A stretch of DNA of 64,000 nt from Carettochelys insculpta (Eukaryota > Chordata > Testudines > Carettochelyidae). The notes beneath the pieces are model-generated. The model was not told the DNA's origin. It saw only the letters and a program-made list of their open reading frames with translations, and ran no database searches. The first letter of the stretch is position 1. The number at the start of each line of letters is the position of its first letter. The position numbers were made by a program, and so were the translations under genes. The stretch lies in contig NC_134137.1 in the NCBI RefSeq assembly GCF_033958435.1, positions 124,222,001 through 124,286,000 on the forward strand. The letters are read 5' to 3'. Below are positions 27,201 to 39,200 of this stretch, one piece after another.

Positions 27201-30200
27201 ATGCAACTCTTTATTTGAATGAATGCTAGGTCAGATTTTTTGTGGTCGCAAATTGTTATTCTTCATATTACAGCGACACCTAGAGGCTCATTCAAGTATC
27301 AGGTGTCCATTGTTCCACAGCATGGGAACATCTCCCTTAATCTTCATTAGTGAAATGCGTTTGTTCCACGCAAACAGTCAACTTGGTTTTATTGTTAAAG
27401 TAGTTATTTGAGAAGTTGAGGGAGGGGAAGAGGGAGCCTATTATCCGACTGCCTTTAATAGAGCTATCCCATCCATAGGGCAGGTTCAGAGCAGCAAGAG
27501 AAGCTGGGGGCAGAGATGAGCAAGTAGTCCTGTCTCTCTGCCTCCTGCCGCTGTGGTGAGTGTGGGAAGGAGATGGTAACCCCTGCTGCCACCCCACACC
27601 TGACACCCTCACCCCACACCATCATCCTGCAGCTCACATTGCTCAGGGGAGAGAGCAGGAAGGAGCAGAGATGGGGATGGGGTGGGGCTTGGTGGAAAGG
27701 TGGAGGTAGTGGGGCAGGACCTGTGGCAGTGAAAGTGGGATGCTCTGAGCCCCACACCCCACTATGCACTGTCTTGGCTTTTAGTCATGTAGCAGCAAAA
27801 GTCACTGGAGTGCTATATAGAGCATACTGTCTAGCCACCAGTGCGTGCTAGCCACATTTCTTTCACAATGAGATATTAAGCAAACTCTGTTACACCTACA
27901 TTTTTAGGGCTTCATCCAGAGGTGAACTGAAGACTTCCTTTGAGATGGAGTTTGGGTCAGACCCTTAAAGCGGACTTAACCTGTGACAGATGTTGGCATG
28001 TACATCTATTCTGTCCCTATTGTCTGAGCAAAACTAATGTTCCATCTGCTTCTTCTAAAAAGCTGCTTTAATTCAGTTGTGCCCATATCATGAGGTGCAT
28101 CTCCATTTTTATCTTTATACACATCTGTAGCTTTCAAATGCTGTCCATGAGTATTGGAAATGTCAACATTTTGCTGATTTCTTCCCTTCACAGCTAACTT
28201 TTGTAAGAAGTGAAAGTAGTGGTACAATTGTGGAGCCATTGTAATACCTTAGTGGAAGGATTGTGCTTAGGAGAATTCAGGGTTCTGTTTGTTCTTGTTG
28301 TTTTGAGATTTTTATAATGGTGGTATTGCACGAAGGAAGGTAGGTGTACCTCAGATTTTCACTGCATAGTGTAGAGGTTTGGAAAATTTAGTATCTTAGT
28401 CAGGCCTGGCTGATGACATAAGCAACTATTTTCTGTAGAGTAAAGGGGAGGGACACTGGTGGGTCCTGGAAAGACCAGAAAGTAGTAGTCTAATCTTCAA
28501 AAGGGAGAATAAAGTGAGTTCTACTTGTAGACAGCGAAAGGGGTTTGAATCTTAGAAAAGTAATTACCAAGATTAGGATTTGGCCTGGTAGTCATGATGC
28601 ATGGTCTGGCAGCCAGTTCAGAATGTAACTTGGTTTTGTGTATCATGTGTATGCCTCAGGTGGTCTTGGCTGCCTCTCTATAGTGATGTTTAGACAAGTC
28701 ATATGTTTTCATGTTCTTGAAAGGTTGATTTTCATTTATTTTTAGGTGTATGGGCCTGGAACTCAGACTAGGGCATTCCAGTATGTCAGGTAAGCCTGGC
28801 TTGCTTCTCCCCAGCACTTTTTTGTGGAATCTGATATCTGTCATATTGCAGTAAACTTGGACATTCTACTGACTTGATCAGTCAGTAGAACATAAAACCA
28901 ATGGGGAAATGTACGCACACAGTTCTGTTTCATAGACATGAAGTCTTGTTCTAGAACACAAATTGTACCTTCACAGAGAAGTTGAATTTCTAGATTGCCC
29001 CAGCCAGGTGAGAACTTTAAATTTAGATATACATAGTAATTGATGTGGGCTCCCTCCCCAGTGAAAGCAAATGATTCTGTTACGTTTTTCTGCTTCATGA
29101 AGTCTCAATAGTTTCATATCTTTGTGTATCAATGTACTGCTGCCACCTTGTGTTCATAGGCGGCTATGTAGCTGTTCATTTGATTTCTAGACATAGGCTT
29201 ATACAATGTGGTTTTATCAGTGGCTGAAATGTCAACATGAAGCAGCTTTGTGGTAAAGCCCTTGTTTGCGTTTCACTGTCTTCTGTTACGAAACCTTCAT
29301 AACATAACAGTGAGATTTTAAATCTTGATTTCTATGTTTTGCGTCTAGCTGAAATGAAATAACTTCAGCTCAGGCATGACATCTGTAATTCCAGTTTAAA
29401 TTTCCTTTCAGACATTGATTGCATTTCTGAACCCAGTAAAAGAAAACATTTTAATTTCATGTAGCCGTGATTAGAGTTGAACCATTTTTCATCTTTATGT
29501 GAAAGTTGCAACTCTTTGTGAACTGTTTTTATAACACTAAGTTAGGGTTTTACTGCAGCACATACTTGGATTTCCTTGGGAATTTGTGGTGACTTTTTTC
29601 CTTGATGCATCACTTGGATGTTTAGTGGCTAAGGCCTGAAGCTTAAACATTGAGTAGTCCTATTGATTTAAGGAGAACTATTTGTGAGATTCACTTTAAG
29701 CGCATGCAGAAGTCTTATCAGCTTTGATGGATAGGTGAATTTCCGGTAACTTCCACATTATGCGACATTAATCCCTACTCTGCCCTACTAGTTATACATC
29801 AGACTTTTTGAATTCTCATCTAGTTTTAACTCTTACTTCCTACTGCCAAGTGCACAGATGCCTGAAACATCTTTATTGTATGCAAACAGGAAAATATGGA
29901 GTTTGAGGTTTGTTTTGTTTTACAAAGCACAATACCTCATTATAAAAGGTACAGAAGTCAACTGAAATAAACACAATACTACTTTAAAACTGTAGCCCTC
30001 AAAAGTCTGGCTGTTCCATGTTAACCTGATTTGTAGGTCACAGACCTGATTCCCCTTCAGTCCAAATAAACTGATCTATATTAAAGACATAAAGAATCTT
30101 GAAAAATAGTATTCCTGACCTTTGAAAAGAATTTTGATACAATTTTATAATTATTATTTGAAAGTTATTGCAAATGCATTAATATGCCTTCCTTCCTTTC

Positions 30201-33200
30201 ATGAAATTTTAAAATGCCATGTTTCAATAGAAAACATAATTCCCCTGCATATTTGTTCTAAACAGCATTGAAAACGTATGACAGAAATTGCCCAGTCTGG
30301 TTTAATTTCACAAAGGGAGAAAAGTAAAGCATAAGGGATGCAAACAGAGTTGACACTTAAAGCATTTGGTTTTGATAGCCTGTTGTAGTGATACAAGAAG
30401 CTCTATTGTTTATTACCTTGGCAGCTTCTCTTTAAAGCTGCCTTCCAAAACTTGACTTCATAGCTTTATACTTTCCTCTGAAGCAGTGGAGGGTAAGTGT
30501 GGCAAGTAATGATTTAATGTGTATTGCACTACTACCTTCATGCTGTATTCAAGCCCATCGTGGTTTCTGATGGTTTGTATTATTCAAAGTGCTGTCCTAG
30601 AACATCAGAGACAAACTAGATTTAGCTCCTTTAACGCAGACACAAAATCCTTCCTTATTTTAAAGTGACAAAAGTGTAATATTTCATGTATTATGATTGC
30701 TCATTCTATGTTAATAGACTTCTTTGGTGTCGAAAACCAGTGTGATCAAAACTGGGTCTCTTCTAATAAGGCAAAGTTTACTTTACTAAAAATATACCTT
30801 GAGCAGTCATTTAAAATCAGAGATTTTAAAGGGCACAACTTCTCTGACTTCATTTATTATTTTGCAGCATCATACTTCATATTTAGGACAGTTCCTCTTT
30901 TTTCACACCACCCCTTCCCCAACACACACATTAAAGTCTGCTTCACTGTATAAATGACCTCAACTATTCCAAAAATACAGATCCCCTCTTCTAAAACTTA
31001 GGATTCTAACAGATATGACAACCTAGCACCTGATCCTACAGCTCTAATTTTAGATGTAAAATCCTATTGTCTTCAATGCAGGCATTTTGCATGAGTAAAA
31101 GCTGTATGACTAACCTCCTTGAATAGCATTTGCTAATGACATTCATTTTTAAATCATTTTAAAAATTCTTCGCACATGAGATAAGACAAACATCTTTCAG
31201 ATACAGATTTATAATAAACAATTGCTATTTCTGGTTCAGAGAACACATTGAACAACATTGTTTCCTGTGCATAATTGCCAAATGATGTAGCACAAGTTTT
31301 TATTTGGAACCAGTGGTCAGGAGTGATTTTAGCAGAATTACAATGCATTTATAGCAAAGCATATGGCTGTGTTGTCACAGCTGTGGTGCAGTACAGCCTG
31401 CTGCGGAGTGGAAAGGACTTCCTACCTTTACTGTTGTGTTCCTCAGTAGTACTGGTGACAGTACACTTCAAAATGATCTTTTCTTCAGTTTATTAAAGCT
31501 GATGAAAGCATTCCTATTTAATGGACAAAAAAATCCAATTTATAATGATTTACAGTGCTTTTTTGTGCCGCTACTTGCTGGTACTGAGTCTGCCCCATCT
31601 TGACAGTCAATCACTAATGACCAGGACATCTGCAGGTCACCCTCCTATTTGTGAGTCCGTTGATGGCTGATCAGCCTGATTCTGGAGCCGCAGATCTTGT
31701 CACAGAAGGAACAGATGTTAGTAACTTAGTGCCAGCACCTTGGCAGTCCCAGCTATGGGACTGGCTGTGGGGCAGGGAGCTGGCTGAGTACAGCAGCCTT
31801 TTTTTTATTGCATATTGAACATCACGTTCCAATCTCCAGGATTACTTGCCAGCTAAACCAAAATGTCAGAAGGGAGGGGAGGTTTTCTTTTACATTTTGA
31901 CACACTTCTTAACGCCCCCCCACCCACCCACAGCTTCTGCAATAATGTAGTAAATGGTATAGAAATTTGTATCGCAGACTATAGTCACTTTCTGCTGCTC
32001 CTCATGACAGATCAGGGCCAAAAGTTGGTGCACCTAGTTTTTACGTGTAGTGCAGAAGAGAGCAAATATCTTGTTCATATTAATTATTCTAGCCCTTGGA
32101 CCCAGGAGGATTTTGTGCACAACCCCACACAATAATTTTTATCAAGTAAACTTGTTTTAACAGACTGTTTGTAAAGCTTCTGAAAAATAAGGACAGAAGT
32201 TGGTAAGCAGTGTACTTGCTTCTTTCCACCTTTATCAGACTATCTATTACAATCCATCTGAAAATTTTGCAATGGCCTTATTTTAAATGAGTGGGAGGCT
32301 TAGAGATCAGGGCAAATAATAAAGTATTAATTGTTTTGGTAATCTATTAATATTTCTTGTTTGGTTTCTCATATAACTGTGAAGAAACTGCAATATATAA
32401 TCCCCAATGTAAATGCTTTCACTGCAGCAAATTATCCAAAACTAACAGCAAATCCTCCACTGTTTTTAATTTATTGAAATGAATAACTATGGAGCTAACC
32501 AGGTGGCAAATTATTAGTTAGTATGAAGTGTGGACTTCCAGTTGAAATCTACAAAATGCATAAAAATCCCTCTTAATTGCAGGATTTGATTTCTGCATTC
32601 TTCATCTCATTAAGTTGCTTTCTAGTGACATACATCTTTGAATAAATTGACATTTTAAAGGGAAATGGATATCTACTCAGTCCCTTCTTTGCATTTTGCA
32701 GTGATCTTGTGAATGGGTTGGTGGCCTTAATGAACAGCAATGTCAGCAGTCCTGTTAACCTGGTAAGTGTGCAGTTCTGTTTTTCTACTACATTTATTTC
32801 AGCGTTGTCTAGTTTTTGCTTTCTTGCTTGTCACTGGGCTTTAATTTTTGCAAGAATTAACTGCAGTGAAAATACTTTCCATTGTGCACAAAAACCCCTA
32901 TATTTGCTGTATAAATAAGGAGTTTAGCATAGCACTTGCCAGGCTCCTCAACCTTAGATGTGATCACAGTCTAACGAACAAGAGACTTTTGGAAAACGTC
33001 TTCAGTTTCAATTTACCTGATTTTTGTGTTCAGTATGTGATACAGCGAAACCCCTCATTGGTCCTCAGATCAGATCATAAAATATCCAGATAAACTGGAG
33101 AATGGGAAGCTGCAGTTCTGCAGCACCATCTAGCAGCCACAGGAGAGACCACCATCCTCTGGAGCTGTGTGTGCGGATTGCCCAGTTAACACAGCGAGTC

Positions 33201-36200
33201 ACTTAATGGAGGATCAGATAAACAGGGTTCTACTGTATTGGAAGTGGGGAGAACAGGAAGTTTAAGACATGAAAGAAATGCAGCTGAAGACACCCTTATT
33301 TCTATACGTTGAAAACACTTTGCTCTCAGTCAGCGAGAGCTTAGTGTAAACATTAAATATTTTTAAGTCAGTCTGTGTAGAACTAGTAACCTTTTTAATC
33401 ACATTTTTACTATATTCCATTTATTAGTATTTTTTCTTTGGTGGAGGGTGAGAATAACAAAAATATCTTTATATTTCATTTCTCCAAATCTGCATATCAG
33501 ATATGCATCTGTATACCTGACTGTTACCAGATACTCATTTGCTATTTCCTTATTTACAGTGGGACTACAAATCTGTTTTTCTTTCCATGTTGTTCATGTA
33601 TTTTACAGCCACGATTTATTCCTGTGGTAGTCCTGTAACTTGAAATGCTGTATGCATTTCTCAAGATCATAGAAACATTGAGTTGGAAGGAACCTTGAGA
33701 ATTTTTCAAGTTCAGTCTTGTGTACTGTGGCTAGACCACCCGTCCAGTAATGGAGATTCACCAACTCCCTCGGAACACTATTCCAGAGCTTTGTTATATT
33801 TATTCGGAAAAACTTCCTGAACTGCGTCTAACCTAAATCTCCTTTCCTGTATATTAAGTCTGTTACATCTTGACCTACTTTGGTGGACACACAGAACAAT
33901 TGTTCACAGGCCTCTTTATAATATCTCTTCACATTTTCAAAGTCTGTTGTCAGGTTTTCACTCAGTCTTCCTTTGCCAAGGTTAAACATTGTCCATTTTT
34001 TTTAACCTGTTCCTCATCTGTCAGATTTTCAAGCCATTTATCATTTTTGCTGCTCCTTTCCAAACTGTCTTCAATTTGTCCACATCTTTCTACCCAGAAT
34101 GGGACATGTTACTCCTCCTGAGGCATCACCAGTGCCAAGGAGAGCAAAATATTTACCTGTCATGTTTTACTTATGACTCTCCTGTTACTCCTCTGATTAT
34201 TAGCCTTTTTTGCAGCTGTGTCATGCTATTGACTTGTTCAGTTTATGATTGCCCGTGGCAGGTCCTATTCAGCAGTGCTACTGCTTAAACAGTTATCTCC
34301 CCATTTTGTAGTTGTTTATTTGTTTTTATTTTTTCTTTCCTAAGTGAAGTATTTTGCATTTGTCTTTACTGAATTTCATTGTATTGAATTCAGACCAGTT
34401 CTCCAATTTGTCAAAATCATTTTGAATTCTAATACTGACTTCCAAAGTGTGTACAACCCCTCGCAGCTTGGTGTCATCTGCAGATTTTTTAGGGTAGGTC
34501 TGCACAGCAAAGTTATTTTGAAATAACAGCATTATTTCAAAAATAACTGTCCTAGCACCTTCACAACGCAGCCACTATTTCAGAATAATTTTGAAATAAT
34601 GGTTGGCTTATTTCGAAATTGATAAACCTTATTCCATGAAGAATAGTGCCTGTTTTGAAATAGCTGTTTCGAAATTGGTGCTGTTAAGAGTGGGAGTAGC
34701 GCCTATTGCCATAGTGTGTCCAATGGACCTATTTTGAAATAGGCTTTATGAGTGTAGAAATGAATTTTTGTGTGTAGCAGCATTATTTCGAAATAATCTA
34801 TTCCAGAATAGCTTCTTCCAGAAAGCTTATTTTGACGTAAGGCTGCTGTGTTGACATACCCTTAATCATACTCTCTGCTTCATTATCCAAGTCATTAATG
34901 GAAATATTGAACAGTATCTGATCCAGGACTGATACCTTGCTGAACCTCATTAGAGACCCATTGGCCCACTGTAGGCTGAAGCCCCAAGCCCAGGTAGGTG
35001 CACCCTGACCCGCTGAATTTGTAGAGATTGTTGCATGAGGTTCAGACAATCACTGTGTTTCACTACTGCTGTTGTAGGATCTGCTGAGGGATGAGGGAGA
35101 CTAAGTGAGAGTTTGTTCTTTATAGATATTATTATATGAAACTGATACCTGTGTAAATAAGTGTTGCTGGCTTCTTGGTTTATTTTGATGATTAGTGGGA
35201 AGGAGTAGAGGAATTAAAACAAAAAATGTTTGGTTCCAGTTAGTCTCTTTTGGATACTGTCCTAAATTCTCACATCTTTACAATATATATGGATCAGATT
35301 CAGCAAAATGCTGAAGAACCTTTGGAATCAATAGGGCTTAACTACGTTCTAAAAGTTGACCTTATATGCAAATGCCTTAAGTGAGATGTATAACCTTGAG
35401 CGAGATGTACACTGACAGATGAATCTTGTTGACTAAATAGCTGGATCTCTATGAAATTTTTTTTGGGGGGACCAAAAGGGTTTTCTACATCCATGTGAGG
35501 GACCATGTGCCTCACTGCAATTTTGGGGACCCTTGTGATCATCTAATATTTTGGATACTTGCCCAGAACTCTCATTGACTGAAATCCAAAAAAATGTGCT
35601 TAAACATTCTCTAGTCTATTTTAAGGGAATGAACTACACAACTGTGGGGCTTTTTGCTGTGATTTTTTTCCACTTCTGGTCATTCAGCTTCCTCCTTCAA
35701 TCTGAAACCATTTGCAACACACTATTGTAATTTATTAGCCTACTTCTGCTCAAGAAACTTCATGTATTTTTGTTCTTGTACGTGACCCCAGTTTCATGAC
35801 AATGCTATTTAAATATCAGAAAGAGAAATGGAATATGAATGGCTGTTTCTAAAGCACTTATATCAGTGGTTTATCTGGTCACAGCCCGCAATTTAGAAGT
35901 GTATGGTATATTGCTGAGGTGTGCTCTTGAAAAACTGACTGTATTTCCCTTGAGAGTCTCATGAAAAGCAAAATGTACATTTCATGAGGCTAAGCATATG
36001 AAAAAAAGGGGGACATGGATAATTAAAAAATATCCTAAAACCTTTGACAACTCACCGTTTCTTTTTTGGATGACTAAATAAATGTGGCAACAGTGTTTTT
36101 AAGAGCACTGTGTTGGCTTAACTGCACGGCTACAGGTTGAACCTTTGGTCTGGCAACATCTGCAGTCCAGCATGATTTTAGTTATCAGGTTGTCCACTTA

Positions 36201-39200
36201 TGATGCGCGTGGCCTAGTTTCACATGGTCCCATAAAGTTCGTTTACAGCCACCCAGTTCTGGCTCTCACTGTTCTGTGCTGTTATTTAGCTGTAATTTAC
36301 CCCTAAATGTCTTCTAAGAGCCCAGTAAGCAGTGAAAGTATTGGTAGTGCTGCTAGATAATATTGACCTCCCATGTTTCAGCACCAGTCACGTCCTGAGG
36401 ATGCCAGACTAGAAAGGTTCAACCTGTGCTGAAATGGTAAAACTTCCATTGACTTCACTAAGAGGTAGCCTACCACTGAAGGCTTTTCAGAATCCTGCTC
36501 TAGAAAATGCATTTTGATCTGTCTTTGAAAAGTAATGAGAGCCATCTATAAACAAATTTTGTCTTATCCCCCCACATCTTTTAAAAAAACAGTATATAAT
36601 GTCTGTTCCAAGTAGAATTAAGCTGTAGAGCCCCTTTGAGGATAACTACCCATTGAAACATTTTACCAAATTTGTTGGTTGGTTTTCTATACCTGACAAT
36701 TTTCAAATCAAGTTCAAACATCTCTTCAAAAATGGTGTCTCATTCAAACAGGAATTATTTTGAGGCAGTTTTATGACCTGTTACACAGGAGGTCAGATCT
36801 TTCTGGCTTTATAATCTATGAATTTTCATTCATTTATGTATTTGGTTACCATTCACTTAGTGACTCATGACAAATCACAAAATACACATTGAGAGATGTG
36901 CTGTGATTTCTCTTGTAACCTGTATCTACTTCCTTTATAGGGGAACCCAGAAGAGCACAGTATCCTAGAATTTGCCCAATTAATTAAAAAACTTGTTGGT
37001 AAGTATGACAGGTAATTCTCGGGGAACCTCATAGTGCTTGTGTTATCAGTTAATAATTGCTTCATTAACGTATGTGCAATACATAAAGCTAATTGAATCT
37101 GTTACTTTCGGTTTCTAAATAGCATTTTTAATAAGGACATTTAGCTGTCTGCTGACTTTTGTAATTAAATATTAGGACACATCTGCACTCTAAGATAAAT
37201 TTAAATTTATTAAAATCGATTTTATGATGCTGTGTTTTATAAATTTCAATTGGAGTATGCTCGCCTCCCCACAGGCTTCACGCAAAGTCAATTTATTGCT
37301 GAACACTCAATCACCAAACATCAACTGCTGCAGCAGTGCATTGTGAGAACCTATCCCACAATTCCCTCAGTGCCATAGCGTTCTGGGTATTTTCGCTGAT
37401 GCAGCATGGGGAAAAAAAAAGCCCCACAAGTGGTTGTGGGCATGTGATGTCATCTTCCCACATTGCATTGCCCTCATTCCCCAGCCATGGAAAGTAAATG
37501 GCCATTTTTCCAGGAGGAAGGAAAGAAAAGTGGGGCATCAGCACAGATCACCAAATTAAATGAAATCTCTTGCTTCTACAACTGACTTGTCTTTTATAAC
37601 TGTATGTGTAACTGAGTTATCGAAGATTTTACAAAAAGCAGCAGGTGTCTGATTCTTCTCAACTGACCCTCCAGCCACTGTCCCCACCTCCTGTGATTAC
37701 ATGTGATCCCTGAAAATAATACAGGAACAATGCAAAGCATGAAGAAAGATATTTTTGAGGCAGGACTTTTGGCTTTCCAGTCCTTCACACAGCTTCTGCG
37801 GCCTGGGATCACCCAGCACTCTGTCTTCTCAACTGGCCCGCCACCCACACTTCCCTGTGTTAAGGGGGTTAGGAAAAAGATTTTGGGCTTCCAAAATGGG
37901 ATGAGATTGAAATCTCTTACTTTCATAACAAAATATCAAATTTGTACAAAAGCAGAAGGTGTCCTTAATGGGCTTAAAGTGCAGCAAGGTGTCTGTGTCT
38001 TCTCAACTGACCTTTCACCCACTTTTCCCTGTGTTAAGTGGGCCAAAGCATTAAGAAGGAGGATAGAAAAGCTTAGGAAAAAAGATTTTTGGCATCCTAC
38101 TACACTACACAGAGTTGTCCAAGACGGGGGATGGGGCTCACCAAATTTCAACAGCGATGGTGCTCAGGAAAGGTGGCCAGCACTGACTGACTGTCAGGGT
38201 GCCAGACCCCGCCTCATCCCATGGAGGGGGGTCAGGTTTGGGTGGATTGGAGGATGGTGGGCCAGCTGAAATTGCTCCCTGAAAATCTTTTTGTTCAGGG
38301 TGTGTGTGCAGACCATGCTTGCAGAACCAGTTGAAAGAACCCCATGACAGCTGCAAGTCCCCAAAAATATTTTTCAGCAGTGGGGGATGTGGGGTCTGTG
38401 GCTGCAGAGACAGTTGAAATGGTCCCCCTGGTGACAGCAGGCCCCAGAAATCTTTCCCACCCTTGGACCCCTCACCATGTGCAATCCAGGATATGGTGCT
38501 GCCTGGCAGGATGGTCTGCATTGAACAGCAGGCATGTCCTCTTATTGGGTTGGGGGCTAGCCATGGGATGGGGTTGAGCATGGGAAAGACCCCGACTGTG
38601 TGGCGTCTGTGGTGGAGGATGTGGGGGCCCCTGCACAAGTGTATAGCACAAAGAAAAGAAGTTTCTCAACCTCTCTTTCATACATGATCCCCTCACAATA
38701 GCCTAGCTGCCATGTGGTGCGGCAAGGCAGGGGCTGCCGCCAGCGCAGAAAAAAATCCAAGTGCTCAGGTTGCTGAAGTAGACACACACAACCATGAAAT
38801 CTGTGTTGAGGCTATTTTGAATGGGTAGATACGCTCACAGCACTGATAGCAAAGAGAGAATAAAGGCATGACCCCACAGCCATGGGCTTCCCGGTGCTGA
38901 ATTCAAATTCATGGGCTTCCTGTTACCTAATTCCTGCACACCTGTAGAACAGCAGAGATGGAAGCAGCGAAAGCGGAGCACTCGGGCATTTTGGGATACA
39001 TACGGGACACCTCTGGAGGCTAATGAATTAATTTTAAGACACTATGTTTTCACATTGGCCTTCATTTGGACTTTTAAATTTGAACTTGATGCTATACCCA
39101 GCTGGGTTTTGACGATGTTGTGATGTCGCTATTAGCACTCCGTGAATCGAGCTAATAGTATTTACAGTCAAGACAGTGAAGTTTTGATATCAAGCTTACT

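Noticed and set aside
37703..38269. 188-codon + strand frame
   Set aside because: Lies inside the non-autonomous twin element and is not kept open in the same frame in the other copy.
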